A stretch of DNA of 64,000 nucleotides from Acanthaster planci (lineage: Eukaryota > Echinodermata > Asteroidea > Valvatida > Acanthasteridae): the NCBI RefSeq assembly GCF_001949145.1, contig NW_019091409.1:1067501-1131500 (forward strand). Direction: 5' to 3'. The notes under the pieces are model-generated. The model was not told the origin of the DNA, ran no database searches, and saw only the letters and a list, made by a program, of their open reading frames with translations. The position numbers were made by a program, and so were the translations under genes. Every line of letters starts with the position of its first letter. The stretch's first letter is position 1. Positions 40,265 through 55,200 of this stretch are shown here, one piece after another.

Positions 40265-43200
40265 CTGCGAGAGGGGTTTGAAGTTGAGACAAAGATACGA
40301 CATTAGGATATGTTAAACGGGGCTCGGAGGGCACCAATGGTGGACAGAGACTGCAGTTGTGGAGAGAGGCATGTTTCTTTGCTGAAGATTAGGATGAGTA
40401 GCATTTTATAGAGACAAATCGTAAATTTGTAAATGTCAGGGTTTAACAATTACAGTCAAATTTCAAACTCCATTAATTTGCCTCTTTCTCCTGATAAGTG
40501 GTTTCATGCATCTCAATATAGTTTGGATTGGATTGCTTGTGATACGTTAACAGCGTGACAACATCTCTGATTTTAACTCATCAGAAATACACTTTCGGTC
40601 ATTCTGAGTATTGACAACACTTACAACCACTTCTGCAACGAAAGTCTACGTAAAGAAAACATTTTGGTGTAAACACAGAACTTCTGTACCCACCACTACC
40701 CAAAAAAGCCAAAAGGTTAACAAAACAAAATTTAAACAGAAACTAACAAGAAACGAGATAAACGTTGTGTTTGTCGGTGGACAAACACTGAGCTGTTTCA
40801 GGAAACTCTTTTGGTTTGATAAAAAACGAGTTGGAACGGGTGGGAATCGAACAGCTGTTGTTAGGTCCGCAGTCCCGTAGTTCAAAATTTCTGTGGGACT
40901 ACTACCCGCCTTGCGACAGTAGAGCGTGACAATATACATTCACATGCTTTCCTGCCACGTGTTTGGAATTTTGCCAGATTCCCCGAAATAGCAGGCCTCC
41001 ATTACACTCTTTCAATGTACAAAGTGTATGGCTCTTACCACTACGGCTCTTACCCTATGGGTCGAATTGCTGGCATTTTCAGCGGGTGTCAATTTTTCAA
41101 CAGCCGCGCACAGCATGTATGAACAATGCAACGAGCAAAACACTTTAGACAATGGATGCAGATATTTACTCTAGCTTTCGATGGGCAATTGTAGACTTTC
41201 GCATGTGGAATTGATTTTTTGTGATTTTTATTGATTTTAAGGTCTTTCCGTTATAACTTCCGGTCTGATGACATCATCCGCCCCATGATGATGTCATGTT
41301 TCAGCATACATCTTCAGGTGGCAGTCTAACAATGTGCTGGGTTGAAAGAAATCGGCCCAATGCGAGGACCGAAAGTCATGTGTAGAACGACCCTGTGTTA
41401 TCTCAATAGACACACACAAAAAAACCCAAAACAATCTTAAGAAAAACAAAAGCTGTTTTGGCCCGTGACTGAAACAGCTACATGTACCGTTAACAAGTCA
41501 GCCAACCTGACAAAAAAAGACCTACAGTGTCTGCCTTACCAAGACAGTAGTGCTTGAAGACCTGACGTAGTTTACCATGCAGACCCAGGATGAACTCCAC
41601 ATCATCTAGGCCAGGGTTATCTACGCCAGACAGAAACAAAAAAAGGGTCCCTGGTTGGTCAGAATTGTCTAATGCGCTATATGTTTTTTATCAATCCTCT
41701 CTTGTTAGAATCCCTTCTGGTATACCACTCTGAATCCAACACTTTTAAGACATCTTGACAAATATCAGAAGAAATCCAGGACAATGACCCCCCCTTCCAG
41801 GATGGTTGTACTCATTCAAAGGAAATACTGAAAATGTAGGTGAAAGGACATTGCTGCCACTGAAGCAGAATTAATATGGGATATTAGCACTGCCTCAACA
41901 TATTTAAGTTCACTTCAGGTGAAGTTTCTAAGTGAATATTTCTTGAGGCAATTTGCATTTCACATCATTCGCATTCACATCCAGGATGGGCCGGTCTTTA
42001 ATATTAGCGCACAGGTGCAAGGTATGTTACAAATCAGCGGCTGAGCTCCTCAAAGAATGTGGTGGTTGAGGTCACACCTGGATTGATGAAGATGAGAGCC
42101 GTGAAGAGAGCAATCTCCTCCTGGTCAAAGGTCAACTTGGTGAAGTCTTCCCTGAAGCTGTAGCAGCTGGTCTTCATGCCGCAGACCAGTTTGATCAGTG
42201 AGGGAACAGTGAAGAAGGTGTCATCAAACCAGGAGAACATGCACCCCTGCCAGCAGAGTTGACACAGGATGCAGGGGAAGGTGCCCGCCTTGATCAGGTT
42301 CATCTGGTCATTGACGGATATGTGACGGAACCCTAAGCGAACAGAGGGGTAGGGGAGGAAAGACAGGAGGGAGGTGGGAAAAGAAGGACAAATTAAGGGG
42401 TATCACACAATTTGTACAGGTAAGGGGGTTTGTCTCAGATTGTAACCTGCACTAAAATCACGAAAACTCACTCATCTCATAACCAATAGTTTGGTAATAA
42501 ACGGTAATCCTGGACATCTGTTCCAATTGGTACACACTTTGAGCACAGAATCTCCAATTAAAACAAAAAAATTCAAATGAACTAGGAATCTTAAAATTCC
42601 GACATTCCGTACAAGAAGATGCTGCGCCACGCATTGGAGAGCAGATACCTTTGCATGCAGAGAACTACTGTATATAGGAGTTTGGCTCTTGAAATGGAAA
42701 GGATGGATTTATGGAAAAATGAACAACAAATCTCCTTCCATCTTAAAGTCTGACTGTTCTTATAAATTAAAACATCAAAAATATGTCTCCAAGTGGTCGT
42801 TAAAACATTAAAGAAGAAAAAAACCTTTTCATTTCCTTACCAGTACTGGCAGAATTATATGTATTTACATGTATCCTTGGAAAGATTGAGGTTGAGCCAC
42901 ATGCAGCTCACAACAAGGTTTCACAACATGGATCACAGACATACATGTATAATTTACCAGTATCTCTTAAACAAAACAGGCTTTGCTGTACATGTACTTG
43001 ATGACTCTGACCAACCAGTTCCATTACTGACAGTACCCACTCTGAGTTGAAGAGCACCCTCACAGACAAAGGAGAGACAGACCGGTGGGCAGTGTTTCAA
43101 TTGACCTCATGTACATGTGCCCACCTGGTGCATACATGTATGTGAGAACCATCCATTCCAACACGCATGTACTGGTATATTGCTTGAGTGCGTTCAGTAC

Positions 43201-46200
43201 ATCCCACGCCAGATGTGCACGAACCCACACGCTCACATGGGGAGTTCCCACTGAAGGACCACCATTTCCATGTAAAAACACGCCCTCTCTTGTTCCCGCT
43301 AAGAGCAGGAGCTATATATGCAATCACACGTATGAAGCCAAACCAAGGTTCACAACCATGCACAATGCATGACATCTAGATGCTCAACCATAAAAACTTC
43401 ACGTGTGAAATTAGGCTCTAATAACATTCGAGCTTTATTTTCCTTTAAAAAAACCTCCCTGTCCATAATTCCGACCCGTGATTCGAACCCATACCCCATG
43501 CATCACAACCGCTTGACTACCACAATTCACACAAATTAATGGTGTTTTTACTGTTGATATAACGATGAACGGCTGCAACCCAAGTCTAATACACACTGGG
43601 CATGTGCAATACAAACACAACCATCGCGGTTTGGCTTCATACGTACGGTTGCATACATATCTAAGAGCAGACACTCTGTCCAGAATTACACATACCGGTA
43701 CATGAACAGAAGGTCTGGCCTCTGAATTTAGTATGAATCAAATTTAACAGAAACTTGCACTTCCTGGTGGTTGCTCACCACGTTTAAATTTAAAGTGCAA
43801 AAGACTTTTCTGTGCAGCAGGCATTTTCGGTTTCCACAAACTGTTCAAACAGTCATTTGGTATACTATACAGCAGCTCTAATTAAAACCTATTATCTCTG
43901 ATTTTTATCTGTTCAAATAAATATGGAAGCATCCAAATGGAACGCAGTGTCATTTGTCTTGAAAGCTCAACTAAAACAAGCGTAAAAGGGCTTCTTTTCT
44001 GTTCATGCCAAGATGCAAATTCTAAATGTACCAGTAGATTGCGTCACTGAGGAGACCACTGAGAAAACGAGGGGAACCCTCGCCCTGGGTTCATGGTAGA
44101 TAAACCCTTGTGCATGCCAAACAATGCATATGGCCATTGTTTGGCATGCACAAAGGTATAACAACTACGAACACAGGGCGAGGGTTCCCCTCGTTTTCTC
44201 TGTCTTCTCCTCAATAACCAGGAAACCCGATGAAGTACCTGTACGGTATACGTCAATCAATTATAATATGGTAGTACATGTATTTTACAGTACCTTCCAT
44301 ATTTCCACAGTTAAATGCAATCTCAGTTTCACTCACCAGGAATATTCTTTGCGAAGGTGACTGAGCCAATGATTTTGAGGGAAATACTCTCCTGAAACAA
44401 CCGCATGGACTCAGGGGAAGCTTTATCCATCTTTGTGCGTAACTAGAAATATACAAAAGACGAAAACCAAGAAATATTGAAGAGCCATCTATACACCACC
44501 CACATCAATACTGTACATGTATGTACTTTGAAGAGTATAATACTTCTTCTAGCTGAGATACCGGTACACTGTACTTGTTGTACTGAATAAAAAGGTGAAA
44601 TTATCATGGGTATCTTGCAATTCTACAAACACTCGTACACGTACATGTACTTTGCATCATTCTTTGGGCATTTCTTTGTCATTCAGCACCCTGTTATTTG
44701 TTTCAGGTCTAGTGAAAGGTCTTGAATGAATGTCTACAACACTGTCGGGTACTGGACAGAATAAATTCCATTTAAGCTAAGGCGATTTATGTTTCTGAGA
44801 AACACTAGGATCTGCCTTGAATATTTTTGAGAAAGAACAAGATGTACGTGTTCAAGAAAGTTATTTGCCAGTTTACATAACAACCAACCTTTTCAAATCC
44901 TGCCAATTACATGTATCTTCATGGGTGTGCATGTCTTTAAATAACCGAAATAATATTAAATCATGCATGTCAATGTACACTGTACATGTACACCGTGCAT
45001 ACACAGTACGAAGAGTACTTGGTTATATACATGTATGGGTGCACCTGTACCAAACACATTTGTTAAGGGAAGCAGCCCCAGCTACTGATTAAATTCCTGC
45101 ACAATAATCTGGCATATAAGTATCACTTGTACACAGATAAGGTGGCAGTCATATGCTGCCTTCTCATTACTGAGTGCAATGCTCAATACCTGTAGCAGTA
45201 GTGTAGCAGGGGTGAAATTTCTCAGAGTACCCAGGGGTGCAGTTACACGTGTGTTTTCCAAGGGGCCACTCAAAGTATTGTACCGGTGCCATGACATAGG
45301 TTGTGTACATTCAATATTTTGAGCAATAACTGAATAATGCATACATGTATGTGATTTGACGATACAGGACATTTGCATTTTAACCTTAACCCCCTAGACG
45401 CTTTTTGTTATGGACCCTCCTCAATCCTCCAGAATCCTAGAATTTTGGGGGTGAAAAAATTGGATTCTCCCTCAATCCTCTGGAATCCACCAAAATTTCT
45501 TGAAAACATTACTTGGAGGTGTACCTACAGCCTCAATCCTTCAAAATCTGGCAAATCCTGTCATTATGTTGAGGCAGTGCAAATGGCATTCTTGAGCAGT
45601 GCGGTTGATTCAAAAGAAATATTGGGCTGAATTTATGCATGACTGAGCAAGAAATACACAAGGTCTGAACCCATGATGTTCACTCATGGCATCCTTCGCA
45701 ATCAGCCATGCACATGCACATTTGCCATTCACCCTCCAAAATCCTCTAAACCGCCTGATGGATTTTGGACGACTGTGGAGGTTAGGGTTAACAATGAATG
45801 AAAATTTTTCTACTTTCTGGTGCACTGTACCCTACATAGGATGTCAAAGAAAGGTTGATTGCATGTACCTTCTCTAAAAGAACTGCACTCACCTCTTCTG
45901 TTGCTTCTATTTGTGGCTTTGAATTAAACATCGTCTGGAACAACAATGCCAGCTCCTCAAATGCCTGCGTCATCTCAACAGTGATCAAAACCCGCTCAAA
46001 TTTCTGCACCGGCTGTGAGGTCCTGTTCAGCTTCAGCTCATTCTCCTCACTCAGGATCTCCCCCTGGAGGCACCCCAGCTCAAGACGCCGCGCAATCTTC
46101 TTGGCATAAGCCAGGCTGGAGGAGGTCCCCTCTTCCTGCTCCTGCTGTAGCATCTGTGCGGCCGGCGCTATCTTGGCACTTGGCAACTGCTCGTCGCTCT

Positions 46201-49200
46201 CGTCCTCGCTGTCATCGCTCAGGGCGTGCTTGCCGGCGACTCGGCTTGGGTTTGGAGTGGAAACTTTACTCATGGTTTCCGGGTCGCGCTGTCTTTTGAA
46301 AGCCTCCTCAGCGTAGCAACTGCTGGGCTCCTCTTTGATTCGCAAGGAAGGCGCAGCACCTGAATCGGTGTCCATCATGGCAAACGGCTTACCCATATTG
46401 TCCTGGTGTGGGTTCAGTGGCTGACAGGCATCTACATTCATAATGGGCCTGCCTGGAGAGGTTGCCAACAAGCTTTCTGTGCATTCTTTATTGCTCATCT
46501 CATGATCTCCTCTTGCCTGGAGGGAAAGTGACGGCGAGTGGCTCTGGCTGATGCCAAACCTAAAAGCAGCCGCAGTAGGCATAGACTGGCTGCCTGATGC
46601 CCCGTGTCCTGGTAAGCTGGTAGCAGCAGCAGGGTGCAGCTGGCCGTCAAAGAAATTATGTCCAAAGGGAAAGCCTGAGCCTCCAGAAGGCATGGGGGAG
46701 AAGGCATTACCATCTGGGGTGGACTGCACCAAACTTACAGAAGGGTGCTGGATAGAACAAATGACTGTAGAGCTGGGGACATTGCTGGTTGGTAGACTAC
46801 CGAGTGGTTCAAGTGACCCAACGGGTAACTGTGGACATACCCGGGGGTGCGGGTGTCTGCCCAGAATGGGAACATTCTTGGGAAACCCCGCATTGCCCAA
46901 TTTCTGCTTATTTTCACAGCCCAAGCCTCCGCCCACAAATGCCGTGCTCATCTGCGAGGTGACCATAGGCATTGGGGGGCTTTGGCTAACTGGCTGCCCC
47001 GATTTAAAGTCCATTAAATGGGAGCTTCCATCGCCAAACCCCTTGTCAAATTCCCCTGGGACAGCCATTGGCTCACTGACTCCTGATACTTCAGGCGGTG
47101 GCGATGTAGATTTCACTTCCATCACTGTTTCCTCACTATCAAAGGCGTTGTTCGGGCAGCAGCCCCCAGCACTGACGGCATTCAACTGTTGTGATACCTC
47201 AGACATTTCGCTACAGCTTTCTGAGATGTCCATGTCTAATTTGTGATGCCGGCCAAGCTTAATGCCTGCAGAAAAAGAAAGGCTCCATCAAAAATACTAT
47301 GTGCTAAGAAAAGTTTGTAGTTTGTTTTTCAGAACTTTGGCAATTGACGAAAATTTCTTTTCTGTACGAGAAAAAATATTAATAGAACAAATATGAACAT
47401 GGTTTTTTGCAAAAAGGTTGCTGTTAACGCACATTTGCACATGAATAAAGTAAGTTGCATTATGTCAACCTAAATGTCAGTATTTCATGTGCTGAATTTC
47501 AACAACTGTTTGTTTAGCAGTCACCCTAGTTTTTATGATTTTTTAAGGTGCACACCACAGAAATGCCATACAAGGAAGACTGTGACTGGACCAATGTAAA
47601 GGCCTATGGTGCACATTAACTTACTTTGTCTAGACATGCCAACCTGCAGGCATTTCTGATAGCGGCAATATCGGCAGACGTTACGGGAGGTCGGAGTGAT
47701 TATGCACTTCTTGTTGTCACCGCAAACATAAGAGGCCCCGTCCTTTAAACTTCGACGGAAAAACCCCTGCAAAGGTGAGAGAAATGGATGACAGTGAGGT
47801 TAATGCAGGGCATGACTGGCTTGAGGCTGTACAGATTTTACAATACAGCAGATACAGGCTTCAGCTTGACGACTGAAAATAAAAAACGAATATCGGCAAT
47901 GACAAAATAAGGGGCCCTGGTTCACTGGAATAGCTTGTGACCCGAGACAATACATGACGACTTATGATTGACTCATGGAGACCTTCCTCGCAAATTCAAA
48001 CTTTAAATTCTCATCCTGTCTCTCATCTGGAAAGGTACTGATCAATCACTGTTTGCAAGTGAGACACGCCCCTTAGACAACACCATGGGATTTGAATGTT
48101 CAGTTTTGTTTGTCTCAGATTTTGAAAGTCCAGTGTCCATTTTGTATTGGTCAATATCTCACAAGCTGCACTGACATGATTCTACTGCGACAAGTCATTT
48201 ATGGACCTGCATGCTTCTTATTATGTTTAGGAAAGAGTATTTTTATCATCTTTGGTTACTTGCTAATTGTACCAATTGCAACATGGGGAAAACTACTTTA
48301 CTACTATGAAATACCAAATTCATGTACAATACATGAGTTGCAACTAAACTCGTCAAAAACATGTTTATGTTCAATAAGGGGTAAGTATGAATCAGGTAAT
48401 TCGAAGGTCACTCTGAGAGATAATCTGCATGCTGATGATACGGCACTTTGTCACTTCAAGATGAACAATGGGACAATGCACCGGCTCTCAGGTTGATTTA
48501 TATTCATGGTTACCTTGCATCCTTCGCATGTGAACACCCCAAAATGGATACCAGAGGACGTATCACCACAGACTTTGCATGGCGTGTTGTCTGGAGGTGG
48601 ATCTTTGCTGGGTTGTTTTACTGCAGGACAAACACATGACAAACAGGCTTTCAGAAGGTCTGTTCACATCATCCCAACTTTTGAAGCCTTGTACAAGCCA
48701 GCAGATTTTGAAGGAATAATGACTATGTATGTAGTTTTCAATTGAATGAGCACAAAGCATACCATCTTTGCATGGAAGGAGCATGTGTGCAATGTGGAAA
48801 ATGGCACTGAAGCACCCTTCCATTATAGAAATGTCTCATAAGTCACCACTTCAGGTATACATGCGTTCACTTTGGAGTATGCAAATGTACAACTTTCAAG
48901 AATTTCAAGACATTTACATGTAGTGGAGGTCACCATAATGATCCTTTTCTAGTGTTTGCATCATTTTGAGAATGCACACATGAGCTCAAATGTAATGCAA
49001 ATGATAGAAAAGGACCAATATATTTGCCGCCACTGAGCTTCTAAAGAGTCTCATATTTTTAAATACATGTACACATACATGTAGTCTACAGATACTATGG
49101 TGGCCGAAGGTAAGTCCTTGTACATATTACCACCTTCATCTTGCCCCCTTCAACATTAAAAACTTCAAATCTTATCAAACAAATGGCCTCCCAAAAGTTA

Positions 49201-52200
49201 TTTACATGTTAACTTCAAGGCCATAAAAAGAATCATGTTCAATATGGGGGTGTAGACTGTAAATTAGCCAGGACGATCAACCATTTCTCAACCACCAGAG
49301 TTGAAAGATCTGTCTGTCCCTTCCCAGCCCAGGAAATTTTTTTTTGTACAAGCAGAGGCAACATTTCCCCTACATGTAACTCAGTACATGTATTTTGGAA
49401 GGAAACGAAGATATTTTCACAAACGTTAAATGAAAAAATGAAAGAAAAATTGTGGCCTTGTAAATTTTGAATAAGCTAAAACTGCCTGTTCAAGCTTCTA
49501 TTTGGTTGTATATACCGGTAGGAACCGGTTGACGGGTGGCTTCGCGAGAAACTGTCAACCACGCACTTTCCATTAGGATGCCAACATCCACTTTATCCTG
49601 ATTAGAAATGCCATCAAATGGTGACTGCTGATGAAGTGCATAGGAATTTCCCCACCAACTGGAGAATTTCAGTTGGCAATGCAAGGCTTATACCTGTTAC
49701 ATGTACACGTAGGTTTGATCCCCATCACAGCAAGGCTGTGCATTTTTTGTACATAAAAGCTACCAACACCATGTACATGCCGTACATGTACATGTATGCT
49801 AAATTACAATTCAAACATGAACTCTCTGGCCTGATCTGGGTAAAGTGACAAAAGCTCAAGGAAGTCCTCCCCCCAACCAAAAAATGTCCCAAGATACTCC
49901 TGGACATTATCCATAACATGCATGCCTTGTACATGTACTTGGTGGCCCGCACCCTTGCTGTCTGTGGTAGGATGCTTGTCAGATACTGATAACCCTTTCA
50001 CCTTCATAAATACATGTAGGGATGAAGGAAACGGTGAAAAGGGGAAATGAGGGGGGGGGGAATATATATAAAAAGGAAAAAAAAACTACCGCTAACAAAG
50101 GAAGCAATCAGATGGAAGTTTAGGGAACACTATTCACAGTGAAAAGGGCAGACTGTATTACTCAAAAATAGGCCTGGACATTTTTCAAGATCATTTTATC
50201 TTACAGAGAAACACGTACATGTATGTTGGTACTGGTACATTGTTCCAAATTTCACATTTGTTTAATAGAAAAAAATCCCAACATTCACATCATTTTCAGA
50301 TTAGACAATAAACAGGGTAAGTATTTATGCTGTATTGCCTATTCACACAGTACATATTTTGATCTGAGGAAATTCTGGTGTATACATTTTAGTGAAGGTG
50401 ACTGACTGCAAGATACATGTAAATCTATTATGTCAATGCCTGGATGCTCACCAGTACAACCCATTCAGCAAAATCCAATGACAGGGTCAAAGATTGTGAA
50501 CAAGGTCAAACACCTTTAGAACAAGGTTGTTGGGAGTTTCACAAGAGGCTCATTTCTGCTCATATTGAAGGACCAAATCACAGATAGCTTTACTACGAAC
50601 AAAAGCCTTGTGGTGCTAGCAAATACAAAAGTGAATGTATTTTATGAAATATATATTTTCCAAGATTCACATGTTGAGATATACACATGTATTCTCCAGT
50701 TTGTTCTGAGATCTAAATGTATACTTAGAACCACTGTTTTTTATTTTTGGAAACAAATCATTTCTAAGAGATATTTTTCAAAGTTTTTTAATGAGATATA
50801 TTTCTGTAGTTTGTTTTGACGAGTTATTAGTACAGTGTATGTTTTTTCCAAGTTTGTTTTATGAGATATAAATCAAAGTTTGTTTCTTAATACATTTGGA
50901 AAAAAATCAATTTCATAAAAAAATGATAAAAAAACATATATCTCATAAAACCGATTTATTTCAAACAATAAAAAGAAAGTGTCTAAAAACAGATATCATA
51001 AGAGCAAACTCAAGAATACATGTACATACAGTGTACTGTATAAGTGAACTTTGGAAAAAACAAATCTTTAAAATCAAAGTTGAAAAAAGTGTATTTCATG
51101 AAAATGAGTTTCAAAAATATATACTTCACTTTTTGAAAATATATACTTGATGGCACTACAGGGCTTTCCTGACTTGGTGCAGGAAAAAAACAATGTAATG
51201 TCTACACACAGAAGCACTGACAAGAGCTGATGACGTACTAAACATGAAGTCAGGGACGATGCTCATTCATTAAGTACAGACCCATACCTTTCTTAGCATT
51301 GGAACTGTTCCCAACTGACATCATTAACAAGACAGCTCCAGATGTTCATTAAGCCAATGCATTCTTATGTTTTTCAAGCTAGTGGATCAGTGAAAGGTGC
51401 TCAGAAAGCTTGATGTTGCAATCAAGCAAAAATGAACAGGTGCATCTGGGTCCTTACAGAAACACATGTACCAACAAATAAAAGTACATGACATAAATAT
51501 ATGAGGGGGGACAAATGTGCATTAATTTGTCACTATCAAGCAGATTGATATGTGTTTTCCTGTTTTTTGAGTAGTCCAATGATAAAATTAGAAGGGATAG
51601 TGTAGCAGACTGCGAGGCCAAAGAGTGACGTTTTTCAGTACGAGTTTATAAAACACAGTTACAACTTTTCAGAAAAAACAGCCACCGCTATGCAGTTACA
51701 TGTATATTTTCTTACGCTTTTAAGACAAAAAACATTTGGTTGAAAACCTCTCATCCTGGAGAAAAAAAGTGGGACAAAAATACATGTACCGAGATTTTAA
51801 TTTTGCTAGGCTCTGAGATGTGTGGTGTTTTAATTTTACTTGTTCATGCTAAACGGACTTACAATATAGTATTCATTGTTCTCAATTTACAAATGTATTA
51901 CAGCAAGTTCTGTAACATTGCTTTGCAGTCAAACCACTGGTTATATTAAATACATGTATCACACTAAATTCCGTCATTTGCAACAAACCAAAACATCTCA
52001 TACAGTAGTTTGCCCACATGCTTACATGCAATACTTTCCAATGAAGCAGAAAAGGTAGAATCTACCACAAACTAGGCTAGCCGTAGTACCTGTACTTCAT
52101 TCACATACAGTACAGTTATTTGCAAAAGTTCAAGACCACCTTGAATTTTCTTGGTATTTCTGTCACTGGGCCTGCATTACACTGTTTCCCTGAACGATTA

Positions 52201-55200
52201 CTTAACATGATTTTACAGTGGTGCATACCGCAGTGTAGTGCTATATACCCATTTGAATGAAATTTTTCGCAAAGGCAGGTCTTGTATGATACATGTATGC
52301 TGTCTGCAAGGCAGCATGGGTAAAAAAAATATACCCGGCAAGAAATGAAACCGAGAGGTACCCCCCCACATGTGCAATCCCTATACACANNNNNNNNNNN
52401 NNNNNNNNNNNNNNNNNNNNNNNNNNNNNNNNNNNNNNNNNNNNNNNNNNNNNNNNNNNNNNNNNNNNNNNNNNNNNNNNNNNNNNNNNNNNNNNNNNNN
52501 NNNNNNNNNNNNNNNNNNNNNNNNNNNNNNNNNNNNNNNNNNNNNNNNNNNNNNNNNCATACCTTGCTGCATATGAAAAAAAAGCCAGTCTAAGCAATCA
52601 GAAATAAGGGAGGGCACACTGAATATTAGACTGTTAACATGTCAAATCATGGAAATGCAGTCAAAAAAGTTCAACCAAGGTATCAAGGTTACACATTGAA
52701 AAGAAACATAAGTTGCCATGATTGATTGGTATTAGTTTGGTTTTCCTTCAGGTTATATGCATTTTCTATGGGTGGTCCTAAATTTTTGCAAATGACTGTA
52801 CATGTACATGTACAGTACAAATACCGGTAGGCCTATGTAATGTACATTATCACATGGCACTGAGATTATCACATGGCACTGAGATTATCACATGGCACTG
52901 AGATTCTGGCCAAACTTTGCGCCACAGGCATGTCACCTTTGCCAAATATGACAGTGACACACATGTACACGTACACTGTTATTTTACACATGTACATGTA
53001 TGTCAAATGCCATGTGTTAGGGCATGCAAATGAGCTAACAACAGGGCAGGACATGCAGTTTTCAAATTGTGGTTTTCATTATCCACTTTTGAGCCCTTTA
53101 TTCCACAAAAAGAAAAGTAAACCAGAAATGTGTTTTCCTCTGACAGCACAACTTTGACCCAAATGTATACATGTACATTCATTAACCTCACTGAGCAAAC
53201 ACTGGTAAATTACATGTACCATCAACAAGAAATACAAGCCAGACAGCCCTATATACTGGCACTTCTCTTTTCCATATCAAATTAAACAAGCATACAGTGC
53301 CTAAACTCCCAAACCACACAGAATATACCTGTCATCACAGCTCACTGAAACAATACAAAAAGCAATTGTGCTTTTGCTGTTAGTTTGTTGACAACACACA
53401 ATTAGGGAGAAAAACCACAAGATAAGGATGTGAACATGGATGTGGTAATGCATAATCGGTTTGTTGAACACATTGCACTCAATACAGAGCTATGGCAACT
53501 ATCAGTGGCTTTTCATGGGTTTTCTTATTTAAAAAGTATAGCAGTAGCACAGGTTTGGTGGCAACAAAAGTTTTCGTTTTGTTGGATACAAGTACTACAT
53601 TTAATTTAATGCTTTGTGAGGAATCAATGAGAACTGCAAATGGAAAAGATACCTTAGATACTGCACAGAAAAATCTGAAATTGACAAGACTGGCCTGTGG
53701 ATTAGAATCACATACTGTACACTATCCAATTGCACGTACAAAGATTTTGTTTTACAGTAAATAAGAAAGTCAAATTTTATTGCTATAAAAGCTTTGTCAT
53801 TGTATACATGTACGTGCACACATGTATACATGCTCCATTATTTACGGAGTGAACCAGTCAAGATTTCCTAGCCCAAAACAGCTGTGTCATGATGTGTACT
53901 GGAGTCAATTTTTGTGGTCAGGGTCAACCAAAAAGGGACATGCTCAGCTCCGGGAACCGAGAAAGCATCAGACAGAAGTGGGAGCATATACAACCCATAC
54001 TATACACTTGTGTACAAGGGGTGGGTGTACCTTTGTTTGTTGCCTGGTAATGAGGGCAAATACATGTACGGGTACATGTTTCACCTGTTTACAGAGACTG
54101 AGTATCTATAAGGATTCCAACTTGTACTTGTCTGACTTGTTGACAAATACATGTATGCATGCTTACACTGTACAATATGTACTGTAGCTACAGTGCGTAT
54201 TCTACACATGATCTCACTGGTCATGAAAACCACATGACAGGTAGAATTTCAGAGAATTCACCCGGAGTTAACCATGCCAAATCTAACACGGTTGTACAGT
54301 AAACTTCCAGGAGAACAGCTACATGTACTGTCCAAACACAATCTGTTCCAGATTTTTGACCTTCATAAAACTGTAAAGCAGAGGGGCTGGGGTGGAAGGG
54401 CTAGAGGAAGGGGAGACGCCGACACCACTTTTTATGAAGGTGCTGTTCAAAGCAGATAATATTGGACAGATGGTGGCCGCCTTCATGGCACTTTATCAGA
54501 GCTGTACATTGAGAGAGTAGCCTTTTCAGACTATGGAACCAAAATGGCTGTACACTATGTGTGCAGTACAGCATGCAGCTATTGTCTGCTCATTGTCCAT
54601 GTGCACTGACACATTTATAATCTGCCATTTTGGTGCCAACAATTGAGACATTCACACTGCAACTCTCTCTGTGAACAGCTCTGCACTATATGTTGGCTGA
54701 AAAGGGTACTTGATGTCAACCCTCAACATCAAATTTTTTTCAGACATGTGGCATTGAATACTTACTTGTTAAATGAGTAATTGTACTTGCCCAGTTGATA
54801 TTTGCCATATCAGGCCAAATTTCACAGCCCTGCTAAGCACATGATTTTACATTAATAGACGGCTGTAAATTTCATGAAAACCGTAAGCAGTAAGAATGTC
54901 AAAAGGCATAAGGTAGAGGGTTTGTGGATACACCATGTGGAAAATACATGTATCTCTTTTGAGTATGTGTGGCTCTGAAAAGAACCGGTCACTCGACGTT
55001 TCGGGCAGTGAGTGCTCTGTCCATCTTCAGGACTCACTGCCCGAAACGTCGAGTAACCGGTTCTTTTCAGAACCACACATACTCAAAAGAGATATTTTCC
55101 ACATGGTGTATCCGCAAACCCTCTACACATACCTTATCGTATTCCACCATGCAAACCTTCAAGAGCTAGTCAAAAGGCATGTTTACCTTGGAGGAAAAAT

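Larger units (their letters stand above)
42333..44336 (-). other. Intron 6 of the 2DBD receptor, home to two inverted-repeat elements
   Basis: GT-AG bounded. Holds TIR element 43311-43660 and hairpin 44049-44212, plus TACATGTA words. Confidence 0.8.

Noticed and set aside
46551-47246. Open frame of 231 codons on the plus strand
   Set aside because: Antisense shadow of the 2DBD hinge exon, whose minus-strand frame is supported by flanking exons and splice sites.
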